A stretch of DNA of 18,621 nucleotides from Lachnospiraceae bacterium UBA1258. Lineage in GTDB: Bacteria; Bacillota; Clostridia; Lachnospirales; Lachnospiraceae. Under the pieces are notes generated by a model. It did not search any database and was not told the origin of the DNA. It was given only the letters and a program-made list of their open reading frames with translations. Positions 1 through 6,868 of this stretch are shown here, piece after piece. The DNA lies in contig DBVS01000075.1 in assembly GCA_002308235.1 (NCBI GenBank), positions 289-18,909 of the forward strand, given 5' to 3'. The first letter of the stretch is position 1, and every line of letters begins with the position of its first letter. A program made the position numbers and the translations under genes.

Positions 1-1776
1 CGCGGAAATAGCGGTGGAAACGATAATTCTGCGCCTTTTGGTAATCTTCCAACCGACGTGCTTAACGAAAAGGTTGATTTTAAGATCTGTAAGATCGGAA
101 ACGATTCTATGTGCGCAATAATCAGAAGCGATCTTTGCAGCAAAATGGGTGACAGCACGGAGTGGAACTCATACGGCGAAAAGGAATTCCTTCTTCAGCT
201 CGAAGACGGAACTTACTGGAGTTTCCAGCATAATAACTGTAACCTTTGCATAAAGGAAGGCGGAAACGAAAACTATTATTGGACCAATTCTTCCTATGGC
301 GAGACCTTTGCGGGCACGGATGTATACTATACACGTTTAAGGGAACCGGATGCGGTGCAAAAGCTTAACACTTCGGAAAAATTCGTGCTTACCTATAAAG
401 GCTTTTCTACCGGAACATCCGACGGACAAAGAGTTTTGGAAGGAAATCTTTCGGATGTCATGGCTCAGATGTCGGAAGAGGATTTCTTTAAGCTTAAAGA
501 AGAGACCTTTAACAAGATGGTAACCGAGAAAAAGGCTCAGGCTTCCTGGGAAGGTGAGTACATCATCAACTGGAGCAGAAATCTTGATAACGGAAGCGTT
601 TCCGTAAGCAAGACAGACGGCGGCCTTTTGGTTTTGAAACTTAATCTCGGTGAAATACAAGAAACCATATATGCCGTTGAAAAAGAATATGACGCGGCAA
701 CCTATGCATACGGCACGATTGTTAATGCCAGAGCCGAGGGCTTAAATGGAAATCAGCAAAGCGGAGCCTGCGAATTTACTTATACCGTTGATGAAAACGG
801 AAAAGAAAAGCTTGGAGTCAATTATTATTCTTACGGTGGAGAAAAGGAATTTCACTGTCAGGAAGAACTTGACCGTTTTATGCTTTGGCGTACACCCAAG
901 GCCGGTTATGTCGATAAGGATGAGTCGGGCGCAATCGATGCCATTGATGTGAAAAATGACCCTTACTTTACGGCAATAACCGATGACTATATGATTTACT
1001 ACGATCCCGATGTCAATACCTATGCGGGCGGAAAAGATTACAAGACAAAGCGCGCTGTTCTTTCGTGCTTTGATAAAAATCTGCGATGCTGTAAGAATGT
1101 TAGCCGTTACGAATTCGCTTCCGAGAGCGAAGCAAATGAGTATTACGCGGCTTACGGCAATTATCTTGAAGAAGGGCAGAAACTCAATGTTTCCGGCAAA
1201 TTTGCTTACTTGGAGGAGAGTGCTTCGGAGGCTTACCGGGATTCAAAGATTGACTGTCTTGCAAGCACGGGTTGGAAAATCGGAATTCATTATTTCGAAG
1301 GCTCTTATCAGGGTTCGTATATTTATTTGAGTAAGCCGTTTACCAAGGATCAATACTTCGTGAGTTTTGAAGATACTATGTTCTGGAAGAACGTAGGCGA
1401 CGGCAGTGTTCAAAGTTTTGACAATGATACCGCGTACATATATATCGACGTTGATGCAGAACGCTCGGCGCTTCGTATGAACGGAACCGTTCAAGGATAT
1501 GAAAACATGAGCTTTGCGGGAGATGACCCTGTAATATTTACAGGAAAGTATGGTCTTTCCTGCGGAATCGCATGGGGCTATGAAGACGGAAAGCAGATTT
1601 ATTACCTTGATTTTACGGAATTTGTTGTTGAAGGTAATAAACTCATTGCTACCGACTATTTCTTCAAAGGAGACAATAATCGTTTCTTTGATGATGAAAT
1701 CAATCTTACAAACTTCAAGGAAAAAGGCGCGGAATTAGTCGTAAAATCAACATTTGACTTAACTCAGGTTGACTGA
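1..1776 (+). CDS. Secreted-type protein of unknown function, 5'-truncated, paralogue of the next gene
   Basis: The reading frame is open from base 1 to a TGA at 1774-1776, so the true start lies outside the window; the GTG at 58 is only an internal codon. The visible part is about 591 residues. It begins in an Asn/Gly/Ser-rich stretch that looks like the linker after a lipoprotein signal in the downstream paralogue. The first ~280 residues align along their length with that neighbour, with shared patterns IR-x-DLC, YG-x-KE, EDG-x-x-W and a later LSD block. A second half of roughly 290 residues is absent from the neighbour. At the junction (913-948) lies DKDESGAIDAID, which fits a calcium-binding EF-hand loop (D1, D3, S5, G6, I8, D12). 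No enzyme motif was recognised. An exported, surface-anchored role is inferred from the paralogue, because the N-terminus is not visible here. Confidence 0.8.
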   Translation, partial: RGNSGGNDNSAPFGNLPTDVLNEKVDFKICKIGNDSMCAIIRSDLCSKMGDSTEWNSYGEKEFLLQLEDGTYWSFQHNNCNLCIKEGGNENYYWTNSSYGETFAGTDVYYTRLREPDAVQKLNTSEKFVLTYKGFSTGTSDGQRVLEGNLSDVMAQMSEEDFFKLKEETFNKMVTEKKAQASWEGEYIINWSRNLDNGSVSVSKTDGGLLVLKLNLGEIQETIYAVEKEYDAATYAYGTIVNARAEGLNGNQQSGACEFTYTVDENGKEKLGVNYYSYGGEKEFHCQEELDRFMLWRTPKAGYVDKDESGAIDAIDVKNDPYFTAITDDYMIYYDPDVNTYAGGKDYKTKRAVLSCFDKNLRCCKNVSRYEFASESEANEYYAAYGNYLEEGQKLNVSGKFAYLEESASEAYRDSKIDCLASTGWKIGIHYFEGSYQGSYIYLSKPFTKDQYFVSFEDTMFWKNVGDGSVQSFDNDTAYIYIDVDAERSALRMNGTVQGYENMSFAGDDPVIFTGKYGLSCGIAWGYEDGKQIYYLDFTEFVVEGNKLIATDYFFKGDNNRFFDDEINLTNFKEKGAELVVKSTFDLTQVD

Positions 1777-1782
1777 TTAAAT
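1754..1782 (+). promoter_or_regulatory. Candidate promoter overlapping the stop codon of the first gene
   Basis: TTGACT at 1754-1759 is followed 17 bases later by TTAAAT at 1777-1782, preceded by an extended TG element at 1774-1775. A transcript from here would start near 1789, run through the terminator hairpin at 1806-1851 and then reach the lipoprotein gene at 1874. This is a match by eye only. If the promoter is real, the hairpin becomes a leader attenuator. Confidence 0.35.
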
Positions 1783-1805
1783 TTTGATTTTTAAATAAAA
1801 AATGT

Positions 1806-1851
1806 TTACCGGAATCATTTTTTCTAGTAGAATGATTCCGGTAATTTTTTT
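1806..1851 (+). terminator. Strong intrinsic terminator after the first gene
   Basis: A perfect 14-bp stem (TTACCGGAATCATT at 1806-1819 with its complement at 1831-1844) encloses an 11-base loop and runs into seven T residues at 1845-1851. It lies 30 bases after the upstream stop codon and only 22 bases before the next start codon. It therefore sits in the leader of any transcript that expresses the downstream lipoprotein from further upstream. Confidence 0.9.
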
Positions 1852-1873
1852 AGTGGTACGAAAGGGTTTTGTA

Positions 1874-3040
1874 ATGAGAAAAGCAATCAAGAAAACAGTT
1901 TCTTTTTTGATAATTGCAGGCGCGGTGGTTTTGCTTGCTTCATGCGGCGCAGCGAAAGCGGCAAATGAAGATTCAAAGACCGTAAATCATACGAGTATTT
2001 CCGCATCCTCATCGGGAGCTTCTGCGGATAAAGACAAAGAAGATGACAAAAAGGCTGACGATACAAAGAGTTCCTCGAGTGATTCAAATACTTCCGCGTC
2101 CGATTCTTCGGTGTCCGTAAGCTCTGATGACAGTAAAACTTCAGTTGTAAAAGAGCATAAGGAATATGTTCCGACGCTTGAAAGAAGCGGAAATTTTGAA
2201 GGTATACCGACCGAAGGCTATGACGGTGATTTTGACCTTCATTTTTACACGATGGGCGAAGATAAGATGCTCATGGTTATAAGAGGCGACCTTTGTGCGG
2301 ATATTGCTCCGAAAACCACGTACGGAACCAAGGAAGTTGCCGTGAATTTTGAGGACGGAAGTGTTTGGACACTTACGAATGTCGATTCGCACGGTTTGCT
2401 TTTTGTTGACTTTACGGAACTTTTTTTCTTTGCTTCGTATCATAACAATGGCTGTAACTGCGCAAGTCCCAATCTTTATTTCACACTCATTGACGAAGAA
2501 GGAATCGTTAACAAAATTAAAAAAGACGAAGGATATATTATTACTTACAGGGATTTAGACGGAGAGAAAACCGACGGTGTCTGCCTTAAAGAGGGTATAC
2601 TTTCGGACCTTATCGAGACTGATATGACCGAAGAAAAGTACCTTAAGATCTATGAGGAGGCCTTTGAAGATTATGTGGATCCGTTCCCTGCAAAGGGCCC
2701 CTGGGACGGGATTTATGCGATCCGTGAATCCATGGCCGGAAATCAGGGTCACGTCATGGCCGAAGTTATGTCAGGCGGACTTATTAAGTTCGATGTTGAT
2801 ATTACCGGTTATAAGGGCGTATTTTATGCCAGAGAAACAAATCTCGTCAATGACACGGTAAACGGATATGTTTCAGCAGGAACACAGCTTATGAATTTTA
2901 ACAACGAGGGTGAAAACCTGGTTGCATTTTCCTACGAGCAGGATACAAACGGAAGTATTAAACTCTATGTTACGATTAAGATTTTTGGCGAAGAAGACTC
3001 GGTTGATCTGGATGAAGTCCTCTGTCTTGAAATCGCGTAA
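1874..3040 (+). CDS. Lipoprotein of unknown function, paralogue of the upstream gene
   Basis: This 388-residue protein starts MRKAIKK, has a hydrophobic stretch (about residues 9-22) and a lipobox LASC with Cys24 as the likely lipidated residue, so it should be anchored to the outer face of the membrane. A Ser/Asp/Lys-rich flexible linker follows to about residue 95, then one globular domain of about 290 residues. That domain is homologous to the N-terminal half of the preceding gene: NF-x-x-(I/L)PT, IRGDLC, YGTKE, FEDGSVW, an LSD-containing segment and a W-(D/E)G-x-Y block. The start at 1874 is chosen because it gives the signal peptide and has AAAGGG upstream; an in-frame ATG at 1802 falls in the terminator region. 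No catalytic motif was recognised. The tandem arrangement points to gene duplication, with the upstream copy gaining (or this one losing) a second domain. Confidence 0.85.
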   Translation: MRKAIKKTVSFLIIAGAVVLLASCGAAKAANEDSKTVNHTSISASSSGASADKDKEDDKKADDTKSSSSDSNTSASDSSVSVSSDDSKTSVVKEHKEYVPTLERSGNFEGIPTEGYDGDFDLHFYTMGEDKMLMVIRGDLCADIAPKTTYGTKEVAVNFEDGSVWTLTNVDSHGLLFVDFTELFFFASYHNNGCNCASPNLYFTLIDEEGIVNKIKKDEGYIITYRDLDGEKTDGVCLKEGILSDLIETDMTEEKYLKIYEEAFEDYVDPFPAKGPWDGIYAIRESMAGNQGHVMAEVMSGGLIKFDVDITGYKGVFYARETNLVNDTVNGYVSAGTQLMNFNNEGENLVAFSYEQDTNGSIKLYVTIKIFGEEDSVDLDEVLCLEIA

Positions 3041-3090
3041 CGAAATTTAAAAAAAATGTGCGATTTTTCCTTGATTAACGCTGAAATTTC

Positions 3091-3119
3091 TTTAATTTGT
3101 AATTGATATGTGATATAAT
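3091..3119 (+). promoter_or_regulatory. Candidate promoter for pilT
   Basis: In the AT-rich 147-base gap between the lipoprotein and pilT, a perfect TATAAT at 3114-3119 is preceded by TG at 3111-3112 (extended -10). A weak -35 (TTTAAT, 3091-3096) lies 17 bases upstream of it. Two further TATAAT sequences occur at 3146-3151 and 3160-3165, the latter probably too close to the start codon. Assignment is by eye. Confidence 0.5.
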
Positions 3120-3187
3120 TTTACGGCGGTGATTCAGAACCGACGTATAATAAAACCTATATAATAAACAATTTGGAGAGGGAAATT

Positions 3188-4246
3188 ATGGAATCGATAG
3201 CAGAGATCTTGAGAACAGCCAAAATTGCGGGAGCATCCGACGTGCACCTTACGGTAGGTATACCGCCCAAGATGCGTGTAAACGGCGATCTTTTGAGCAT
3301 GGACTATCCCAAGGTCCTTCCTCCGGATACGGAAGCTGTAGCTCAGGAAGTCATGAACGAAAAACAGAGACAGATCTTCGATGAGCGCGGCGAATACGAT
3401 ATGTCCTACGCCATCAGGGAACTGGGCCGTTACCGTGTAAACGTATTCCATCAAAGAGGTTCCATAGCTTTTGCTTTCAGACTTGTGGGTACATCCATCC
3501 CCAGTCCCGAAGAACTGGGAATTCCCGAAAGCGTTATCGATCTTTCCCAGCGTAAGCGTGGTCTTGTACTTGTAACCGGTCCCACCGGTTCCGGTAAATC
3601 CACCACCCTTGCTTCCATCATCAACAGAGTCAATCATACCAGAGACGCCCATGTTATCACCCTTGAAGACCCCATCGAGTTTCTTCATCAGCATGATAAA
3701 TCTATGGTCAACCAGAGAGAGATCGGAATCGACTCCGGAAATTACGCAAGTGCACTTCGTGCAGCACTTCGTGAAGACCCCGATGTTATTCTCGTAGGAG
3801 AAATGCGTGACTTTGAAACCATCAGCGTAGCAATAACCGCCGCTGAAACCGGTCACCTGGTTCTTTCAACCTTGCACACTATCGGAGCTGCCAGCACCGT
3901 GGACCGTGTAATCGACGTATTCCCGGCACATCAGCAACCTCAGATCCGTATACAGCTTTCCAATGTTTTGGAAGCCATCATTTCCCAGCAGCTTATTCCC
4001 ACAGCGGACGGCAGGGGACGTGTGGCGGCCTTTGAGGTTCTTCACGCCAACCACGCGGTAAGAAACCTTATAAGAGAGGGTAAGTCTCACCAGCTCATGA
4101 GCATCATGCAGACCAACAGAAAGTCCGGAATGATCACCATGGACGAAGCTATCGCACAGCTTTACACCCAGGGCAAGATCACAAAGGACGATGCCATTGA
4201 ATTTGCTCAGGATGTTGAGGGCATGGAACTTAAACTCGGAAGATAA
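3188..4246 (+). CDS. pilT: Type IV pilus retraction ATPase PilT
   Basis: This 352-residue protein has the PilT family's usual length and its full motif set. Walker A GPTGSGKST is at 131-139, the Asp box (ITLEDPIEF) near 157, Walker B (DPDVILVGEMRD) at 197-208 with catalytic-type Glu205, and the His box (AAETGHLVLSTLHT) near 218-231. The AVRNLIRE element at 290-297 corresponds to the AIRNLIRE motif typical of PilT rather than the assembly ATPase PilB. The family forms cytosolic hexamers that power pilus depolymerisation (twitching, surface contact, DNA uptake). The start at 3188 has GGAGAGG six bases upstream; an in-frame TTG at 3173 would overlap that site. No pilin, PilB, PilC or prepilin peptidase gene lies in the window, so its partner system must be elsewhere, or it acts in another role. 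Confidence 0.93.
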   Translation: MESIAEILRTAKIAGASDVHLTVGIPPKMRVNGDLLSMDYPKVLPPDTEAVAQEVMNEKQRQIFDERGEYDMSYAIRELGRYRVNVFHQRGSIAFAFRLVGTSIPSPEELGIPESVIDLSQRKRGLVLVTGPTGSGKSTTLASIINRVNHTRDAHVITLEDPIEFLHQHDKSMVNQREIGIDSGNYASALRAALREDPDVILVGEMRDFETISVAITAAETGHLVLSTLHTIGAASTVDRVIDVFPAHQQPQIRIQLSNVLEAIISQQLIPTADGRGRVAAFEVLHANHAVRNLIREGKSHQLMSIMQTNRKSGMITMDEAIAQLYTQGKITKDDAIEFAQDVEGMELKLGR

Positions 4247-4258
4247 ATAAGTTTTCAG

Positions 4259-4289
4259 TTACTACGGTAATCCGAGGTTGCCGTAGTAA
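4259..4289 (+). terminator. Hairpin after pilT, possible weak terminator
   Basis: TTACTACGGTAA (4259-4270) pairs with TTGCCGTAGTAA (4278-4289) in a 12-bp stem with one G-T pair and a 7-base loop. The following bases (TGTTATGTT) are not a clean T-tract, so termination may be inefficient or the hairpin may instead protect the pilT mRNA end. It lies 12 bases after the pilT stop and 49 before gpmI. Confidence 0.45.
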
Positions 4290-4338
4290 TGTTATGTTAA
4301 GGGGCAGGGTTACAATAATATAGAAATGAGGATTTTTT

Positions 4339-5892
4339 ATGTCAAAGAAACCTGTAGTACTTATGATCCTTGACGGATACGGACTGAATGACAGGAAGGA
4401 AGGAAATGCCGTAGCCATCGCCAAGACTCCCGTCATGGACAGACTCATGAAAGAATACCCCTTCGTAAAGGGCTATGCCAGCGGAATGGCCGTAGGTCTT
4501 CCCGACGGGCAGATGGGTAATTCCGAAGTCGGACACCTTAACATGGGTGCCGGCCGTATCGTTTATCAGGAACTTACCAGAATCACCAAGGAAATCCAGG
4601 ACGGAACCTTCTTTGAGAACGAAGCTTTGCTTGAAGCCGTTGAAAACTGCAAGAAGAACGACAGCGCACTCCATATGTACGGACTTCTTTCCGACGGCGG
4701 CGTTCATTCTCACATTACCCACCTTTACGGACTTTTGGAACTTGCCAAGAGAAACGGACTTAAGAAGGTTTATGTTCACGCTTTCCTTGACGGACGTGAT
4801 ACCCCTCCTTCAAGCGGTATCGAATATGCCAAACAGCTTGAAGACAAGATGAAAGAACTTGGCGTAGGTGAGATCGCCGTTGTTTCCGGACGTTACTATG
4901 CAATGGACAGAGACAATAACTACGATCGTGTTGAGATCGCCTACAACGCTCTTACAAAGGGTGAGGGTCTTAAGGCTGATTCCGCAGTTGCTGCGATCCA
5001 GGAAAGTTATGACAGAGGCGAGACCGACGAGTTCGTTAAGCCCACCGTTGTAATGAAGAACGGTGCTCCCGTTGCCACCATAAAGGACGGAGATTCCATT
5101 ATCTTCTTTAACTTCCGTCCCGACCGCGCAAGAGAGATCACCCGTGCTTTCTGCGATGATGATTTCAAGGGCTTTGATCGTAAGCGCCTGAATGTTAAAT
5201 ATGTTTGCTTCACGGATTACGACCCCACCATCCCCAACAAGTCCGTTGCTTTCCACAAGGTGCTGCTTACCAATACCTTCGGTGAGTGGCTTGCGGCTAA
5301 CGGAATGAAGCAGGCACGTATCGCCGAGACCGAGAAATACGCTCATGTTACTTTCTTCTTTAACGGCGGCGTGGAAGAGCCCAACAAGGACGAGGACCGA
5401 ATTCTCGTCAACTCTCCCAAATACGTTCCCACCTACGATAAGAAGCCCCGTATGAGCGCTTATACCGTATGCGATAAGTTAAGTGAAGCCATTGCGAAAA
5501 AGAACGAGGACGGCAGCGCTTACTACGATGTTATCATCTGTAACTTCGCCAACCCCGACATGGTAGGACACACCGGCGTTCTTGATGCTGCTGTGGAAGC
5601 CATCGAAGTCATCGACAAGTGCGTAGGAGAGATCGTTGAACTCATCAAGGAGCATGACGGAGCTCTGTTTATCTGCGCAGACCACGGTAACGCAGAGCAG
5701 CTGGTGGACTATGAGACCGGAGAACCCTTCACCGCTCACACCACCAATCCCGTTCCTTTTATCCTGGTAAACTACGGCGATGTAAAACTTCGTGAAGGCG
5801 GATGCCTTGCGGATATTGTTCCTACACTCATCGAGATCATGGGCAAGGAACAGCCCAAGGAAATGACCGGAAAGAGCCTTATCGTTAAATAG
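4339..5892 (+). CDS. gpmI: 2,3-bisphosphoglycerate-independent phosphoglycerate mutase
   Basis: This 517-residue protein has the standard length of the family. The enzyme interconverts 3- and 2-phosphoglycerate in glycolysis and gluconeogenesis, in the cytosol, using two manganese ions and a phosphoserine intermediate. The nucleophile is Ser62 in GQMGNSEVGHLNMGAGR, and Asp12 in MILDGYG is the matching metal ligand; the numbering agrees with the well-studied Bacillus enzyme. HAFLDGRDTPPSSG and ADHGNAEQ are further family signatures. A TGAGG ribosome binding site precedes the ATG. A weak -10-like TACAAT (4311-4316) lies just upstream without a clear -35, so it may be read partly with pilT. Its last 8 bases overlap the end of the convergent MerR gene, with no terminator between. 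Confidence 0.97.
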   Translation: MSKKPVVLMILDGYGLNDRKEGNAVAIAKTPVMDRLMKEYPFVKGYASGMAVGLPDGQMGNSEVGHLNMGAGRIVYQELTRITKEIQDGTFFENEALLEAVENCKKNDSALHMYGLLSDGGVHSHITHLYGLLELAKRNGLKKVYVHAFLDGRDTPPSSGIEYAKQLEDKMKELGVGEIAVVSGRYYAMDRDNNYDRVEIAYNALTKGEGLKADSAVAAIQESYDRGETDEFVKPTVVMKNGAPVATIKDGDSIIFFNFRPDRAREITRAFCDDDFKGFDRKRLNVKYVCFTDYDPTIPNKSVAFHKVLLTNTFGEWLAANGMKQARIAETEKYAHVTFFFNGGVEEPNKDEDRILVNSPKYVPTYDKKPRMSAYTVCDKLSEAIAKKNEDGSAYYDVIICNFANPDMVGHTGVLDAAVEAIEVIDKCVGEIVELIKEHDGALFICADHGNAEQLVDYETGEPFTAHTTNPVPFILVNYGDVKLREGGCLADIVPTLIEIMGKEQPKEMTGKSLIVK

Positions 5893-6697
5893 TTACCGGA
5901 ATATAGATCTTAAAGAACATTACAGGATTAAACCGGTTTCCGCTGTAGAGATCGAGAATGTTTCTCTCTATGGCGGGGCCGGTTATTTTCATGCCTTTAT
6001 CTTTGATATAAGTCATTATTTTGCCGTAGATTTCATCGGCTTCAAAGTGTTCCACGGTATTTATCTTCATGTTTGCGGTGACGCAAATGCGGGGGTCAAT
6101 TGTTTCCGTATAGGGGTTTTCGGAAGGGTATTTTTCTTCAGAAAGATACCCGTATTTTTCGTAGGTGTGGAAATTCCCCGACAAAAGGTTTTCCCTTGTG
6201 ATCGTTGAGATTATCCCTGCGGACATGGCCCATTTTGAGGCACTTTTGTTGGCATTTAAAATCTCCTCGATATCCAGTTCGTCCTCACTTCCGAAGGGCT
6301 TGCACATTAAATAAAAAGCAGGTGTCTCTTCAAGCCTTACGAAGGGTGCGTCGCAGGAATCAACGATGTTTCTGCTGAAATTCAGAGCCTTTTTCTTTAG
6401 GCGCTTTAATTCCTCAATCTTTCGATCGGTTTCTTTGGTGTACCTTTGCAGTTCTTTACGGATCCCGTCGGCATTTTCTTCGTTCAGGATCTGCTTAAGG
6501 CGCTTTATGGGAGTTCCCAAAGAACGCATAAAACATATCATGGAGATAATCTCAAACTGTGCTTTGGAATAATACCTGTAACCGTTTTCGCCGCTTTTCC
6601 AGGGGCTTAAGAGCTTTATGGAATCGTAATAGCGAAGAGTCGGAGTTGACAGATTAAATATTTTGGATACTTCGCCTACAGTATAGAATTCTTTCAT
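5885..6697 (-). CDS. MerR-family transcription regulator with a GyrI-like effector domain
   Basis: This 270-residue protein begins with a MerR winged helix-turn-helix (YTVGEVSKIFNLSTPTLRYYD, then GYRYYS), about residues 1-70. A charged dimerisation helix (about 78-110) and a C-terminal domain of about 150 residues follow; the latter's ending, with KGMKITGPAIE and a closing YIPV strand, is typical of GyrI-like small-molecule-binding domains as in BmrR and BltR. Such regulators bind drugs or metabolites and activate a neighbouring promoter by untwisting a long spacer. It is divergent from the symporter and GH5 genes, with a matching operator between them. The start at 6697 is preferred because AGGA lies about 9 bases upstream; an ATG two codons earlier (6703) is only 3-4 bases from it. 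The inducer is unknown, perhaps the transported glycoside. Confidence 0.88.
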   Translation of the reverse strand: MKEFYTVGEVSKIFNLSTPTLRYYDSIKLLSPWKSGENGYRYYSKAQFEIISMICFMRSLGTPIKRLKQILNEENADGIRKELQRYTKETDRKIEELKRLKKKALNFSRNIVDSCDAPFVRLEETPAFYLMCKPFGSEDELDIEEILNANKSASKWAMSAGIISTITRENLLSGNFHTYEKYGYLSEEKYPSENPYTETIDPRICVTANMKINTVEHFEADEIYGKIMTYIKDKGMKITGPAIERNILDLYSGNRFNPVMFFKIYIPVTI

Positions 6698-6753
6698 GAT
6701 CATTTTCCTTTCGGGAAATTTTCGGGATCGGATTTATAATATCATGTTTTCTG

Positions 6754-6784
6754 TTGACCTTAAAGTAACTTTAAGGTGTAAACT
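6754..6784 (+). promoter_or_regulatory. MerR-type promoter with palindromic operator in a 19-bp spacer
   Basis: TTGACC (-35, 6754-6759) and TAAACT (-10, 6779-6784) are separated by 19 bases, the over-long spacing characteristic of MerR-activated promoters. A perfect palindrome at 6757-6777, with arms ACCTTAAAG and CTTTAAGGT around TAA, occupies the spacer. On the other strand a TATTAT-like -10 for the regulator's own gene lies nearby with its -35 overlapping the palindrome, so autoregulation is plausible. Binding by the adjacent regulator is inference. Confidence 0.75.
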
Positions 6785-6868
6785 ATAATCAGGATTTGCA
6801 TATATCCCCCGCAGGCCGCGCTTCTGCACAGTGTGGAGGCGCCGGCGTGCAGGAAGAAGAGGTGTTTC

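Noticed and set aside
1802..1873. In-frame ATG at 1802 as start of the lipoprotein gene
   Set aside because: It lies at the terminator hairpin and would put 24 extra residues before a clear signal peptide that begins at 1874.
3030..3066. AAATCGC / GCGATTT stem after the lipoprotein gene as a terminator
   Set aside because: Only 7 AT-rich pairs with a 23-base loop and a short T-run; too weak to call.
3134..3856. Long antisense open frame opposite pilT (240 codons)
   Set aside because: It is the shadow of the strongly conserved PilT frame, shows no recognisable motif and has no supporting ribosome binding site that I could see.
4810..5346. Antisense open frame opposite gpmI (178 codons)
   Set aside because: Shadow of the GpmI frame, caused by its biased codon use.
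6784..6789. TATAAT as the main -10 of the symporter promoter
   Set aside because: It is 24 bases from TTGACC, too far for sigma-A and MerR promoters alike; TAAACT at 19 bases fits better. It is noted as a possible secondary element.
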